A stretch of 37,520 bases of DNA. Source: a virus. Position numbers and translations under genes: made by a program. The DNA lies in IMG/VR virus record IMGVR_UViG_3300017963_000490, positions 1 through 37,520 of that record; one strand, given 5' to 3'. A model generated the notes under the pieces. It had not been told where the DNA came from, did no database searches, and saw only the letters and a list, made by a program, of their open reading frames with translations. Positions within the stretch are counted from its first letter, which is position 1, and each line of letters starts with the position of its first letter. Shown one piece after another: positions 7,396 to 15,485 of this stretch.

Positions 7396-8244
7396 ATGGA
7401 CCACAACGCCAACAGGTTCCGGCCTGTGTTCGGTGACGATGATGAGGGCCGGACGGAGCTGGAGGGCCTACACCAACAGCTCCAGGCCCAGCTCACCGGC
7501 GGCGGACGCCAGGTGGAGGAGCGGCTGGAGGAGCTGACCAAGGGGACCGGCCGGCTGGTCCTGGCGGACGGATCACCGGTCCCGGCTCACTGGCCCGTGT
7601 TCAAGGACGGGGAGCTGGTCACCGTCAAGGACTACACGTTCCGGGTGGGACACATCGGAGCGGCCCACCTCCTCCTGGAGCCCACGGGTCCCCTCCTGGT
7701 GGGCCAGGCGGAGCGGACGGTCCCGGACCAGGAGCAACACCCCCAGGCCAGGGAGGCGGCCTACCAGAAGGCCAAGGCCAGGGAGGCGGCCCAGGTTCTG
7801 ATCCAGGAGATCGGAGCGGCCGGCCCGGAGGACCTGGTGGAGACGGCCACCAGGGCGGCGGACCAGGTGGCCAGGCTCCGGACGGAGGTGGGGAGGCTGG
7901 AGGAGCTGGACCCGGCCTGGAACAAGCGGCTGGCCGGGGAGCGGCTGGACCGTTGCCGGGAGCTGTGGAACGCGGTGGCCTACCTCACCACGGAGCTGTC
8001 CAGGGCCTTGGCCCACCAGGACGGCCACTCCAAGCCCAGCTCAACGGCCCGGGAGGTCCTACGGATCGCCAGGGTGGTCCAGGAGGGTGGCCCCCTTGGC
8101 CACCAGGGTCCGGACCTGGAGCCTGGTGTGGACGCCCTGTCCTTGGAGGACCTGGACCGTGTCTCCGGGGCCAGGACCATGGCGGAGCTGGCCAGGCTCA
8201 GGGATGAGGCGGAGGCCAAGGCGGAGGAGGCGGACCATGGGTGA
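7396..8244 (+). CDS. Hypothetical helical protein, 282 aa
   Basis: I chose ATG 7396 over GTG 7387 because GGGAGGG lies about 9 nt upstream of the ATG but touches the GTG. Residues ~60-105 look like a small beta domain (LADGSPVPAHWPVFKDGEL; DYTFRVGHIGAAHLLLEP). The remainder is Glu/Ala/Arg-rich helix with coiled-coil character. No motif is recognised. It ends at the same ATGGGTGA-type overlap seen at 1981. Confidence 0.75.
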   Translation: MDHNANRFRPVFGDDDEGRTELEGLHQQLQAQLTGGGRQVEERLEELTKGTGRLVLADGSPVPAHWPVFKDGELVTVKDYTFRVGHIGAAHLLLEPTGPLLVGQAERTVPDQEQHPQAREAAYQKAKAREAAQVLIQEIGAAGPEDLVETATRAADQVARLRTEVGRLEELDPAWNKRLAGERLDRCRELWNAVAYLTTELSRALAHQDGHSKPSSTAREVLRIARVVQEGGPLGHQGPDLEPGVDALSLEDLDRVSGARTMAELARLRDEAEAKAEEADHG

Positions 8245-8998
8245 CATCCTGGACAAGCTGGAGGGGCTGTTCCGCTACATCACCCTCCACCTGGAGGAGG
8301 GGACCACGGAGGAGGTGGACCTGGAGGATGTGGCCACGTGGCTGGAGGCGGCCATGGACACCATCCGCCAGGGACGTGAGGACATGGACCGGGTGGTCAA
8401 CAGGGCGGCCTCCCTCCAGGACATGGTCAAGGACCTCCGGCGGGAGGTGGGCCAGCTCCAGGGTGACCAGGTGGACGCGGCCGGTGAGCTGGCCATCCCC
8501 CTCCCGGAGCCAGGGACGAACACGGCCAAGCTGTTGTCCGCCAACGTCCAGCTCCGCCGGGAGCGGGACGGCCTCCAGGCGGAGCTGGCCACCCACCGGG
8601 CCATCTCCACACAGGCCGTGGCTGTCCTCCACCAGCTCCACGTCCAGGAGGGCCTGGACCTGGACGGGGAGGTCACCCTCCTCATGGCCAGGGTGAGGGT
8701 GGCCTCCGGCGGAGGGTGTGGGACTTGTCCCCTCCGGAGGACCCTGGCCGTGGCGTTCCAGGCCAGGAAGGGGGACTCCCCGGTCCGGTCCTCCTGTGGC
8801 CATCCGGAGATGGCCGTCCATGATCACCTGGAGGCGGACGTCACCAGGAGTCAACAGGACGCTGGTCCGGCTCCCGTGTGGTGTCCCCTCCGTGGTCAGC
8901 CGGAGGACCCGGCGGCGGAGCCTCCGGATGACCGGACTGAGGACACGGACCCCGGACACACCCCGTCCGGTATCCCTTGGGGTGGAGGGATGGGATGA
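8237..8998 (+). CDS. Coiled-coil protein with a Cys cluster, 253 aa
   Basis: The ATG follows GGAGGCGGACC and overlaps the previous stop by 8 nt. Residues 1-155 are helical with coiled-coil segments (LQDMVKDLRREVGQLQGDQ). C161-x2-C164, C187 and C216 in the C-terminal half could bind one metal ion, and the tail is acidic and Pro-rich. Function unknown. Acts within the accessory operon. Confidence 0.75.
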   Translation: MGDILDKLEGLFRYITLHLEEGTTEEVDLEDVATWLEAAMDTIRQGREDMDRVVNRAASLQDMVKDLRREVGQLQGDQVDAAGELAIPLPEPGTNTAKLLSANVQLRRERDGLQAELATHRAISTQAVAVLHQLHVQEGLDLDGEVTLLMARVRVASGGGCGTCPLRRTLAVAFQARKGDSPVRSSCGHPEMAVHDHLEADVTRSQQDAGPAPVWCPLRGQPEDPAAEPPDDRTEDTDPGHTPSGIPWGGGMG

Positions 8999-9303
8999 CG
9001 GCCAGGGCGGAGGCCCAGCTCCGGCTAGACGTGGCCCATCTCCGCCGGGAGCTGGACCAGGCGGAGACCACGGCGGAGCTGGCCAGGGAGGGCCAACGGC
9101 AAGCGGAGGCCCAGCTCCAGGTCCTGGAGGCCAGGGTGGAGGAGCTGACGGCCCAGCTCCGGGACGCCAGGGAGACCGTGGCCCAGGCTGTGACCAGGGA
9201 TGTTCGGCCGGTCCCCACGGACGCCCACCAGGAGGTGGCCCGTCTCCGGGCCAAGGTGACGGAGCTGGAGGCCCAGCTCCAGGAACGCGGAGGTGATCGA
9301 TGA
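8995..9303 (+). CDS. Coiled-coil protein, 102 aa
   Basis: The ATG overlaps the previous stop, and GGAGGG lies 5 nt upstream. Nearly the whole sequence is heptad-repeat helix in two parts (LRRELDQAETTAELARE ... LEARVEELTAQLRD; EVARLRAKVTELEAQLQ) broken at about residue 72 by VRPVPTD. Probable dimeric rod. Function unknown. Confidence 0.75.
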   Translation: MTARAEAQLRLDVAHLRRELDQAETTAELAREGQRQAEAQLQVLEARVEELTAQLRDARETVAQAVTRDVRPVPTDAHQEVARLRAKVTELEAQLQERGGDR

Positions 9304-9536
9304 GGTGGCTGGTGATGACGGCGGCCGTGGCCCTCTTGGCTTGTCCAGGCGGAGCGGCCGTGTGTGAACAGCTCCGGAGCCGGTGTGACGGCAACGTGGC
9401 CCAGGTGTGCAACTCCCACGGCCGGTGGGAGCCTGTCATGGACTGTGACCAGGTGGAGGGCCAGGACATGGCCTGGGCCTGTGGCATGGAGGAGGAGGAG
9501 GCCACGTGTCTCCCGGTGGAGGAGGTGGCTCCATGA
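9300..9536 (+). CDS. Cys-rich lipoprotein, 78 aa
   Basis: The ATG overlaps the previous stop (ATGA). The N-terminus MRWLVMTAAVALLAC is a very short signal peptide whose LLAC fits a lipobox, making C15 the likely lipid-bearing residue. Six further cysteines (22, 29, 37, 49, 61, 70) could form three disulfides, with a CDGNVAQVC-type spacing like that of small secreted Cys-rich domains common in Myxococcota and their relatives. It probably sits in the host envelope. A role in superinfection exclusion or envelope change is possible but inferred. Confidence 0.7.
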   Translation: MRWLVMTAAVALLACPGGAAVCEQLRSRCDGNVAQVCNSHGRWEPVMDCDQVEGQDMAWACGMEEEEATCLPVEEVAP

Positions 9537-10126
9537 CCGTGGCGAACCCGGACGTGGTCCGTGGCCTGTGGGACCACATGGTGGCCCACTATGACGCCAG
9601 GGTGATGGACAAGGCCGATTCGGAGGACATGGAGCTGGTGGCCAGGTTTCTGGACCAGCTTGGGGTGATGGACGGGGAGACGTTCCTCCGCCGATACACC
9701 ACCACGATCGGCCGGACCATCTATGTCCCGTTCCAGATCGGGGTGGATCAGGGACGCCACTCCCTCCACGGCCAGGTCCGGCTGTGTGCCCACGAATTCC
9801 AACACGTGGTCCAACACATCCGGGAGCCGGGACGCTATGAGCTGGAATACCTGACGGACACGGCGGCCAGGGCCAGGTTGGAGGCGGAGGCTTTCCGCTC
9901 CAACATGGAGCTGGAGTGGTTCCTCACTGGCCGGCTGTTGAGGCCCATGGACCTGGCGGACAACCTGGTGGCCTATGCTTGCACGGACGCGGACGTGGCC
10001 GTGGCGGCCAAGGCCCTGTCCATGTCCTCCAGGGTGGTGTCCAAGGGAGGGGTCATCAACGAAGCCTCCAAGGTGGCGATCGCCTACTTGGAGGACCAGG
10101 GCCTCCTGTCCGCCGGGAGGGTGTGA
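9533..10126 (+). CDS. HExxH zinc metallopeptidase-like protein, 197 aa
   Basis: The ATG is preceded by GGAGGTGGCTCC and overlaps the lipoprotein stop. Residues 87-91 read HEFQH, the HExxH zinc-binding motif, and E117 or E119 (in RLEAEAF) is placed to be the third ligand, as in gluzincin-type peptidases. Flanking sequence (RLCAHEFQHVVQHI) has the usual hydrophobic helix. There is no signal peptide, so it acts in the cytoplasm or depends on lysis. Substrate unknown. It sits between a lipoprotein gene and a hydrolase gene, which suggests a joint envelope- or host-directed role (inference). Confidence 0.7.
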   Translation: MTVANPDVVRGLWDHMVAHYDARVMDKADSEDMELVARFLDQLGVMDGETFLRRYTTTIGRTIYVPFQIGVDQGRHSLHGQVRLCAHEFQHVVQHIREPGRYELEYLTDTAARARLEAEAFRSNMELEWFLTGRLLRPMDLADNLVAYACTDADVAVAAKALSMSSRVVSKGGVINEASKVAIAYLEDQGLLSAGRV

Positions 10127-10686
10127 TGGCGGAGGTGGTGGTGGTGGTCCTCAACGGGTGGGGGTCCAGCTCCAGGCGGCGGGAGACCAGGACGGCGACC
10201 ATGGCCAGGGAGGTGACCAAGGGCCACGTGGCGGAGGGACGTTTCCTTGGCCTCCGGGCCATGCTGGGGTGGAGCCGGAGCCGGAGGGTCCGCCGGTTCA
10301 TCCTCCGCCACCAGAACCCTCACCGGAGCCTCCTCCTGGTGGGGAAGTCCCTGGGGGCCAGGAACATGGTGTCCAGGGTCCTCAACAGGATGGCCACCCC
10401 CCTGGGCTATCGCCGGGTGGGCCTGGTCACCATCGATCCCTGTTGGCCCACCAGGTGGGACCTCACCCCCAACCTCAACAGGGCCGTCCTGAAGCTGACG
10501 GCCACGGTGGACCAGGCCACCAACTTCATGGCGGTCCTCCCCCAGGACCAACAGGCCGGGGCCATGGTTCACGGTCCCCGGGTGGTCAACGTCCCCCTGT
10601 CCGGTCCTGACCACTTCACGATCGTCCAGGCCCCGGAGGTCCGAGCGGAGCTGGAGCGGATGGCCCTGGAGCTGGTGACCCCATGA
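10126..10686 (+). CDS. Alpha/beta-hydrolase-like protein, 186 aa
   Basis: The ATG overlaps the previous stop as TGATG, after GGGAGGGTG. The sequence shows the key parts of an alpha/beta-hydrolase: an N-terminal strand and oxyanion loop (VVVVVLNGWGSS, residues 4-15), the nucleophile elbow VGKSLGA with S75, an acid D104 after a strand (GLVTIDPCW), and H163 in GPDHFTIV. These could form a Ser-Asp-His triad for ester or lipid hydrolysis. It is short for the family, so the lid domain is minimal. LysB-type phage esterases use the same fold, but substrate and target are unknown. Confidence 0.65.
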   Translation: MAEVVVVVLNGWGSSSRRRETRTATMAREVTKGHVAEGRFLGLRAMLGWSRSRRVRRFILRHQNPHRSLLLVGKSLGARNMVSRVLNRMATPLGYRRVGLVTIDPCWPTRWDLTPNLNRAVLKLTATVDQATNFMAVLPQDQQAGAMVHGPRVVNVPLSGPDHFTIVQAPEVRAELERMALELVTP

Positions 10687-10919
10687 CGGACACGGCCAAC
10701 ATGACCACGGATGACAAGCTGGACCTGATCATCAAGGACCTCCGATCGATCAAGCGGAGGCTTGTGGTCCTGGAGTCCAACCTGGACGTGATCCGGGAGG
10801 GGTTCCTGTCCCACCGGGACCGGCTGGCCTGTTTGGAACGGGAGGCCAATGGCCGGGTGGCCACCCCCACCCCGGCCCCCGTTGCTCCCCTGGGGGAGGT
10901 GGCCGATGAGGCCGGGTGA
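10683..10919 (+). CDS. Coiled-coil protein, 78 aa
   Basis: The ATG overlaps the previous stop (ATGA). Residues ~8-52 form a helix with heptads (LDLIIKDLRSIKRRLVVLES), followed by a Pro/Ala-rich tail. A short coiled-coil gene directly before a two-helix membrane protein gene resembles the arrangement of antiholin/holin or XhlA-type pairs, but the sequence does not prove that. Confidence 0.7.
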   Translation: MTDTANMTTDDKLDLIIKDLRSIKRRLVVLESNLDVIREGFLSHRDRLACLEREANGRVATPTPAPVAPLGEVADEAG

Positions 10920-11163
10920 TGAGCTGGTCCTCCTGGCCATCATCGTGGCGGCCGGCCTGGCGGCCATGGTCCTGGCCCACCTCCAGGAGGTGGTCACCTG
11001 GGCCGTGGAGGTGGTGGCCGGCCTGGCCCTCATCGTCCTGGGGGTGGTCACCGTGGCCCTCCTGGCCATGAGGGCCGGCATCCTGTGGGTCAGGGAGGCG
11101 GCTGTCCGCCTCCGTGTGTCCCGGAGGCCAGCTCCCCCGGCCCTGGACCCCCCACACCGTTGA
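10906..11163 (+). CDS. Two-helix membrane protein, holin-like, 85 aa
   Basis: The ATG is preceded by GGGGGAGGTGGCCG and overlaps the previous gene by 14 nt. Two hydrophobic helices (about 7-24, LVLLAIIVAAGLAAMVLA, and 36-60, VVAGLALIVLGVVTVALLA) are joined by a short loop. The C-terminal tail (RAGILWVREAAVRLRVSRR) is basic. Size, two helices and basic tail fit class II holins. There is a second holin candidate at 17142 beside the endolysin, so this could also be an antiholin or unrelated. Confidence 0.65.
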   Translation: MRPGDELVLLAIIVAAGLAAMVLAHLQEVVTWAVEVVAGLALIVLGVVTVALLAMRAGILWVREAAVRLRVSRRPAPPALDPPHR

Positions 11164-11171
11164 GGCCGTCC

Positions 11172-11190
11172 TGGGCCGTCCTTGGGCCCA
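11172..11190 (+). terminator. GC-rich hairpin after the accessory operon
   Basis: TGGGCC and GGCCCA form a 6-bp stem with a 7-nt loop just after the stop at 11163 and before the promoter at 11209. There is no U-tract, so if it ends transcription it is inefficient or needs a factor. Confidence 0.35.
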
Positions 11191-11208
11191 CCGTTGACGT
11201 GTCCCACT

Positions 11209-11237
11209 TTGGAACACATGAACCCACGTGGTAGGGT
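11209..11237 (+). promoter_or_regulatory. Candidate strong promoter for the packaging operon
   Basis: -35 TTGGAA (11209-11214), an exact 17-nt spacer and an extended -10 TGGTAGGGT (hexamer TAGGGT, 11232-11237). It lies in the gap before the GTG at 11258. It is the best sigma-70-type promoter in the window. Confidence 0.65.
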
Positions 11238-11257
11238 TATGTGAGACAGGAGGCCCC

Positions 11258-11488
11258 GTGGCGATCAAGGTAGAGGCTGACACCCTTCAAGGCTCCGTGA
11301 CCAAGCTGGCGTCCATGGTCCGCCAGGGGGACACCCCCAAGGACGGGACCTGGAGGCTGGACTTTGGAGCCCCTGACGGACAACGGGGGACCGTGGACGT
11401 CCCGGACAACCTGGCCAGGGAGATGGTGGCCACGGCCTCCGGTGAGGAGGACCTGGTCCGCCACGTGTCCACGTTCGCCGGCCTGTAG
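11258..11488 (+). CDS. Hypothetical protein, 76 aa
   Basis: GTG at 11258 is preceded by AGGAGG (11248-11253) and lies just after the predicted transcription start, which decides the start. The protein has a beta-rich centre (WRLDFGAPDGQRGTVDVP) and helices on both sides. No family is recognised. It is the first gene of the packaging transcript. Confidence 0.7.
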   Translation: MAIKVEADTLQGSVTKLASMVRQGDTPKDGTWRLDFGAPDGQRGTVDVPDNLAREMVATASGEEDLVRHVSTFAGL

Positions 11489-11513
11489 ACGGGCCACCAG
11501 GTAGAGGCTGACC

Positions 11514-12164
11514 ATGACCAAGAAGTCCATCCCCCACGGCAAAAAGAGCCGGGGGAAACACGGGAACAAGAAGCCAGGCAAGCCCCCGGCCGGGGGAGGC
11601 CCCAACCGTGTCCAAACCTCCAGGGCGGAGCGGCTGTTCCGGCTGAAGGTGGTGGAGGAGGCCATGGTGTCCGGCAAGCGAGCGGCGGCCGTCCAGGAGG
11701 CCCTGGCCAAGGCTGGACGTGTGGTCCCGGCCCGGACCGTGGGTGACTACATCCGGGCCGTCAGGCTGAAGTGGGAGGAGGAGGACAAGCTCCACAGCCG
11801 GTCAACGCGCCAACGCCAGCTCCGGGACCTCTACGCCACGGCGGAGGAGATGAAGGCCAACAGGGCCTGGGCCTCATGGGTGAGCTGTCAAAAACTGATC
11901 GCGGACCTGGAGGGTAACTTCCCCAAGGACGACGGACCCACAGCCACGGACGCCCCGGAGGACTTCGCCGGGTGGAGCCGGGAGGAGCTGGACGCCTACA
12001 TAGCCTCCGGGGGGGAGGCGGAGCCCTCCTGGATCAAGGCGGCCCGTGAGGCCGGCCAGGCCCCGTCCCGTGGCAACGGCCATGATCGGGACTGGCCCGA
12101 TGACGGAGACGGCGGCGGAGGGGACTCCGGCGGGATGCCCACCCCATCGGACCTCCTCCACTGA
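11514..12164 (+). CDS. terS: Probable small terminase subunit, 216 aa
   Basis: The ATG has CAGGTAGAGGCTGACC upstream. A very basic N-terminus (KKSIPHGKKSRGKHGNKKPG) leads into a helix-turn-helix-like segment (about 45-85: RLKVVEEAMVSGKRAAAVQE, then VPARTVGDYIRAV) and then a helical region. The Gly/Asp-rich tail may be flexible. The position directly before the large terminase, the DNA-binding N-terminus and the size match phage small terminase subunits, which recognise packaging sites on phage DNA. The assignment rests on context rather than clear homology. Confidence 0.7.
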   Translation: MTKKSIPHGKKSRGKHGNKKPGKPPAGGGPNRVQTSRAERLFRLKVVEEAMVSGKRAAAVQEALAKAGRVVPARTVGDYIRAVRLKWEEEDKLHSRSTRQRQLRDLYATAEEMKANRAWASWVSCQKLIADLEGNFPKDDGPTATDAPEDFAGWSREELDAYIASGGEAEPSWIKAAREAGQAPSRGNGHDRDWPDDGDGGGGDSGGMPTPSDLLH

Positions 12165-12172
12165 GGTCCAGG

Positions 12173-15094
12173 ATGGCCAAGCCCAAGACCACCAAGGCCA
12201 AGACGGCCAAGCCCAAGGCCCCACGGGTCCGGCCCAGGGCCGTGGATGAACACGCGGAGGACTGGTATTCGGAGCGGCCGGAGTCCCCGGAGGCGGAGGC
12301 CATGAGGCGGCGGAGGGAGGTGGCCAAGGCCGTCAGGACCTCCCGTGTCCGCCAGGCCAGGGAGGACCCCAACGCCTTCGCGGAATATGCCTTTGAGGAC
12401 TCCGTCACTGGAAACAAGCTCCGCCAGGCCAAGGTCCACCGTGACCTCCAGGAGGCCATCCGGGACAGGGACGTGGACCACCTCATGGTGGAGTTTCCGC
12501 GGAACCACGGCAAGTGTTGTGCGGCTGGAACGTTGATTCATCTTGAGGATGGTAGCCTTGTCCCTGTCGAGGTTTTCGACAGTGGCCGGGTTCTCACAAT
12601 GGACGACACGTTCAGGATCGTTAGTGGTGACGCCACGTGTCAGTCCAATGGGATCAAGGACTGCATTACCGTTTTGACGAAGACCGGTCGGGAGCTGGTG
12701 GTTTCACATGACCATCCGTTTCGGACTGGCAATGGATGGACAGCGGCGGAGGACCTGGACGCTGGTGTTCGTGTGGCTGTGATGAATGGATGCTCTGTCC
12801 CTGTCCAAGGAGACATGGACGAGCTGGACGCCTATGTCATTGGGGTCATGGTTGGAGACGGTGGGACGACGGATAGGGCTAGGGTGACGTGTTCTGATCA
12901 GGCTGTGTTGAACCAGGTGAGACAATGGTCCGATCGTCATGGATGGACGGTGTCTCATGTTGATGGTTACGACTATTCCATCACAGGTCACAAGGGAGCG
13001 AAGTCAGGAGGGCCAACCCACTATTTGAGAGACATGGGTCTTATGGGATGCAGATCTCATAACAAGACTATCCCGCATCAAGTATTAGTTGGTGGTGACC
13101 AAGCTAGGGCCGCGTTCCTTGCTGGATATTTCGACGCTGACGGGACGGTGAATAACAAGGATGGCGGTTCGGCTGAATTTTATTCCGTGAACAAGCCTTT
13201 GTTGGTGACTGTCCAGGACGTTCTGGCAAGGTTTGGGATTGTTTCAACCATCTCTAGAAAGCGAGGGATGTATCGGAAGAAACACCACCTGTCATGGAGG
13301 CTGACTATCCGTGGCGATGGTTTGGACAGGTTCCGCAATATAGTAAGGCCAAGGGGGGACAAGGCTGACAGGATTGATTCTCTGGACTGTGGAGGAGGCG
13401 ACGGCAATGGGGCCAAGCTGGATCTGTTTCCTGATGAGTTGTGGCGGCCCCATGTCAAAGCAACTGGTCTGTCCTTGCGTCAACAGGGTCTTCGGATTGA
13501 CACAAAGAACAGGATCTCCAGACCAAAGCTCCGGAGGCTGGCGGAGCTGGACGATAATGACAAGCTTCGTCAGGTGGCCAATGGTCAAGTCTTTTGGGAT
13601 GAGGTTACGTCAGTTGAGCCTGTTGGCCCACGTGAGACCTATGATCTGACCGTCTCCGGAACACACAACTTCGTTTCTCATGGATTCGTGACTCACAACA
13701 CCACACAGGTTGAGATCTCCATCCTGTGGCTGTTGGGCCAGGACCCTAACCTCCGGTTCAAGATCGTGTGTGAGTCGGACAACAAGGCCCAGGAACGTGT
13801 CCAACACTTGGCCCAACACATCATGGGGAACAGCCGGATCAGGGACGTGTTCCCCCACCTCCGTCCGGCCAGGCGGGGGGACTGGACCAAGAAGAAGATC
13901 GTGGTGGACCGGCCCCGGCTCATGAGGGACGTCTCCATTGAAGCCTGTGGGATTCAGACGGCGGCCACCGGCGGACGGGCTGACTACCTGGTGGCGGATG
14001 ACCCGGTGGGGAGGCGGAACGCCCTGGAGATCCCCAAGCTCCGGGAGACCGTCAAGAGGGCCTGGCATTCAGATTGGTTGAACCTGTTGGAGCCCACCGG
14101 CCGGACCATCTACGTCTACACCCCGTGGCACACAGCGGACCTGTCCCACAAGCTCAAACGGAACCCGGTCTATCGTGTGTTCTCCCGTCCGATCGGACCC
14201 AAGATGGAGCCGGTGTGGGAGGCCAAGTGGCCCGTGGAGAAGCTGGAGGCCAAGCTGGCGGAGGTGGGTCAACGGGAGTTTGATCGTGGCTACCGGCTGA
14301 TCGCCTTGTCCGGGGAGTATGCCACCGTCCAGGACTCATGGGTCCAATACTGGACGGAGGAGCCCAACCTGGCGGACCTGATCGTGTTCACGGCCTATGA
14401 CCTGTCCACCGGTGAGGGGGAGGACTTCTTCTCATCGGTGACGGTGGGCCTGGACGGCCGTGACCTGGGCCAGGCCCAGCCCAGGATCTACGTCCTGGAC
14501 GCTTGGCATGGACACTTGACGTTCATGGCCCAGGTGGGAGCTGTCCTCCAGGAGGCCAAGCTGTGGCTCCCCCAGGCCGTGGCCCTGGAGGCCGTTCAGT
14601 ATCAAGCGGTCCTCCCCCAGGTCCTCCAGGCGGCCCGTGATGACAAGCGGACGGAGCTGACGGCGGACATTGTCCCGGTCCGTCCCCGGCTGTCCAAGGC
14701 CCTCCGGCTGTCCGCTATCACTCCCCTCCTGGAGCTGGGCCGTGTCTCTTTCAACCCGGCCCTGGACCCTGGACGGGGGCTCAAAGGGGACCTGGTGGAG
14801 GAGCTGACCATGTTCCCCCTGGCGGCCCATGATGACCTGGTGGACGCCTTTGTCTACGCCACGGCCCTGGCCGTGGACTACTCTATCCGGGCCGGTGGGA
14901 GGGGAGTTTCCGTGTCCAGCTACGGGGCGGACCGGTCCCGTGGTCAGGCTCCGGAGGCTCCAGTCCAGGCCCCGGATGGGGCCATTCTGACCTCCACCGG
15001 CCAGGCCAATGACGTCCCCGATGAGGCCGTGAGGGAGGCCGTGGAGGGGGGTTCAGTCCCTCCGATCTACTCCTGGGCCAACCTTGGGGATTGA
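12173..15094 (+). CDS. terL: Large terminase subunit interrupted by an intein, 973 aa precursor
   Basis: This is the ATP-driven DNA packaging motor and nuclease. After removal of the intein (residues 115-509) a protein of 578 residues remains, a usual size. The Walker A motif PRNHGK-TT is split: K114 precedes the intein and T510 follows it. Walker B is DYLVADDP (D609, D610). The RNase H-like nuclease acids are D743 (AYDLS), E806 (LEAVQYQ) and D887/D891 (HDDLVDA). Translation starts 9 nt after the small terminase gene. The ribosome-binding site is modest (TGAGGTCCAGG). The precursor needs splicing to regain a working P-loop. Confidence 0.95.
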   Translation: MAKPKTTKAKTAKPKAPRVRPRAVDEHAEDWYSERPESPEAEAMRRRREVAKAVRTSRVRQAREDPNAFAEYAFEDSVTGNKLRQAKVHRDLQEAIRDRDVDHLMVEFPRNHGKCCAAGTLIHLEDGSLVPVEVFDSGRVLTMDDTFRIVSGDATCQSNGIKDCITVLTKTGRELVVSHDHPFRTGNGWTAAEDLDAGVRVAVMNGCSVPVQGDMDELDAYVIGVMVGDGGTTDRARVTCSDQAVLNQVRQWSDRHGWTVSHVDGYDYSITGHKGAKSGGPTHYLRDMGLMGCRSHNKTIPHQVLVGGDQARAAFLAGYFDADGTVNNKDGGSAEFYSVNKPLLVTVQDVLARFGIVSTISRKRGMYRKKHHLSWRLTIRGDGLDRFRNIVRPRGDKADRIDSLDCGGGDGNGAKLDLFPDELWRPHVKATGLSLRQQGLRIDTKNRISRPKLRRLAELDDNDKLRQVANGQVFWDEVTSVEPVGPRETYDLTVSGTHNFVSHGFVTHNTTQVEISILWLLGQDPNLRFKIVCESDNKAQERVQHLAQHIMGNSRIRDVFPHLRPARRGDWTKKKIVVDRPRLMRDVSIEACGIQTAATGGRADYLVADDPVGRRNALEIPKLRETVKRAWHSDWLNLLEPTGRTIYVYTPWHTADLSHKLKRNPVYRVFSRPIGPKMEPVWEAKWPVEKLEAKLAEVGQREFDRGYRLIALSGEYATVQDSWVQYWTEEPNLADLIVFTAYDLSTGEGEDFFSSVTVGLDGRDLGQAQPRIYVLDAWHGHLTFMAQVGAVLQEAKLWLPQAVALEAVQYQAVLPQVLQAARDDKRTELTADIVPVRPRLSKALRLSAITPLLELGRVSFNPALDPGRGLKGDLVEELTMFPLAAHDDLVDAFVYATALAVDYSIRAGGRGVSVSSYGADRSRGQAPEAPVQAPDGAILTSTGQANDVPDEAVREAVEGGSVPPIYSWANLGD
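12515..13699 (+). mobile_element. Intein with LAGLIDADG homing endonuclease in the large terminase Walker A motif
   Basis: 395 residues, from C115 (CCAAGTLIHLEDG, block A) to N509 (VSHGFVTHN, block G), with the +1 extein residue T510. Block B is VVSHDHPF, with S178 in place of the usual Thr and H181. Two LAGLIDADG motifs are present: DAYVIGVMVGDGG (219-231) and FLAGYFDADG (315-324), so the endonuclease is likely active. Splicing nucleophiles are Cys1 and Thr+1, and the penultimate His and final Asn are intact. Codons are visibly less GC-rich than in the flanking gene, which indicates recent transfer. Confidence 0.95.
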
Positions 15095-15128
15095 GGGTTC
15101 ACGGCCACACCCCCAAAGTCCGTGCCAG

Positions 15129-15155
15129 AATTTCGGGGTGTCAGGCCCCCAAATT
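15129..15155. terminator. Hairpin after the large terminase gene
   Basis: AATTT, one unpaired C and GGGG pair with CCCC and AAATT across a 7-8 nt loop, 35 nt after the terminase stop. A/T pairs at the base of the stem give it a bidirectional terminator look, though the T-run after the stem is short. Confidence 0.45.
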
Positions 15156-15459
15156 CGCGTGATTCTTCGATAAATCGCCACCAGCCCCCCCAGGACGGCT
15201 CCTAACAGCCGGAAGGCTCCACCCCCCTGGGGGGCTACCTGAAGACCCTTCCGGAGGTTCTAGGCCCCTTCTCGGCTTGCGGCGGCCCCACCTCTCAGGA
15301 TCGCTGAAAAGGAATTTTATGGGCCACCATAGCCGGGACTTTTTCGGCCGTCAGAACCCCCCTGTGGGGCCTGGAATCGCCAAGTGGCCTCCGGATGGTG
15401 ATCACCACCGGCCGGAAAAAGGTGAACCCTGTCCTGACATATGCCGACATATCCCACAC

Positions 15460-15485
15460 AAAAAAACCGTGTCAAACGAGACACG
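15460..15485 (-). terminator. Strong rho-independent terminator for the minus-strand (endolysin) transcript
   Basis: Read on the minus strand: CGTGTC, loop TCGTTT, GACACG, one G and then seven T. The 6-bp perfect stem and T7 run are the clearest terminator in the window. It lies 655 nt beyond the endolysin stop, so the endolysin RNA would carry a long untranslated 3' region. Confidence 0.75.

Noticed and set aside
8198-9817. Long minus-strand frame (539 codons) and similar ones at 22235-23746 and 29973-31478
   Set aside because: They are antisense to better-supported plus-strand genes with coupled starts, have no ribosome-binding sites, and their composition (Pro/Gly/Arg/His-rich) is what GC-rich coding DNA gives when read backwards.
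10992-11052. GTGGTCAC in coding sequence as more copies of the octamer of the gene-free region
   Set aside because: These copies simply encode Val-Val-Thr in frame and occur in other genes too; only the dense non-coding copies are notable.
15391-15411. Hairpin CCGG, TGGTGATCACCA, CCGG as a terminator
   Set aside because: On the plus strand the run after the stem is A, not T. On the minus strand the T-run comes before the stem. It may be a protein-binding palindrome instead.
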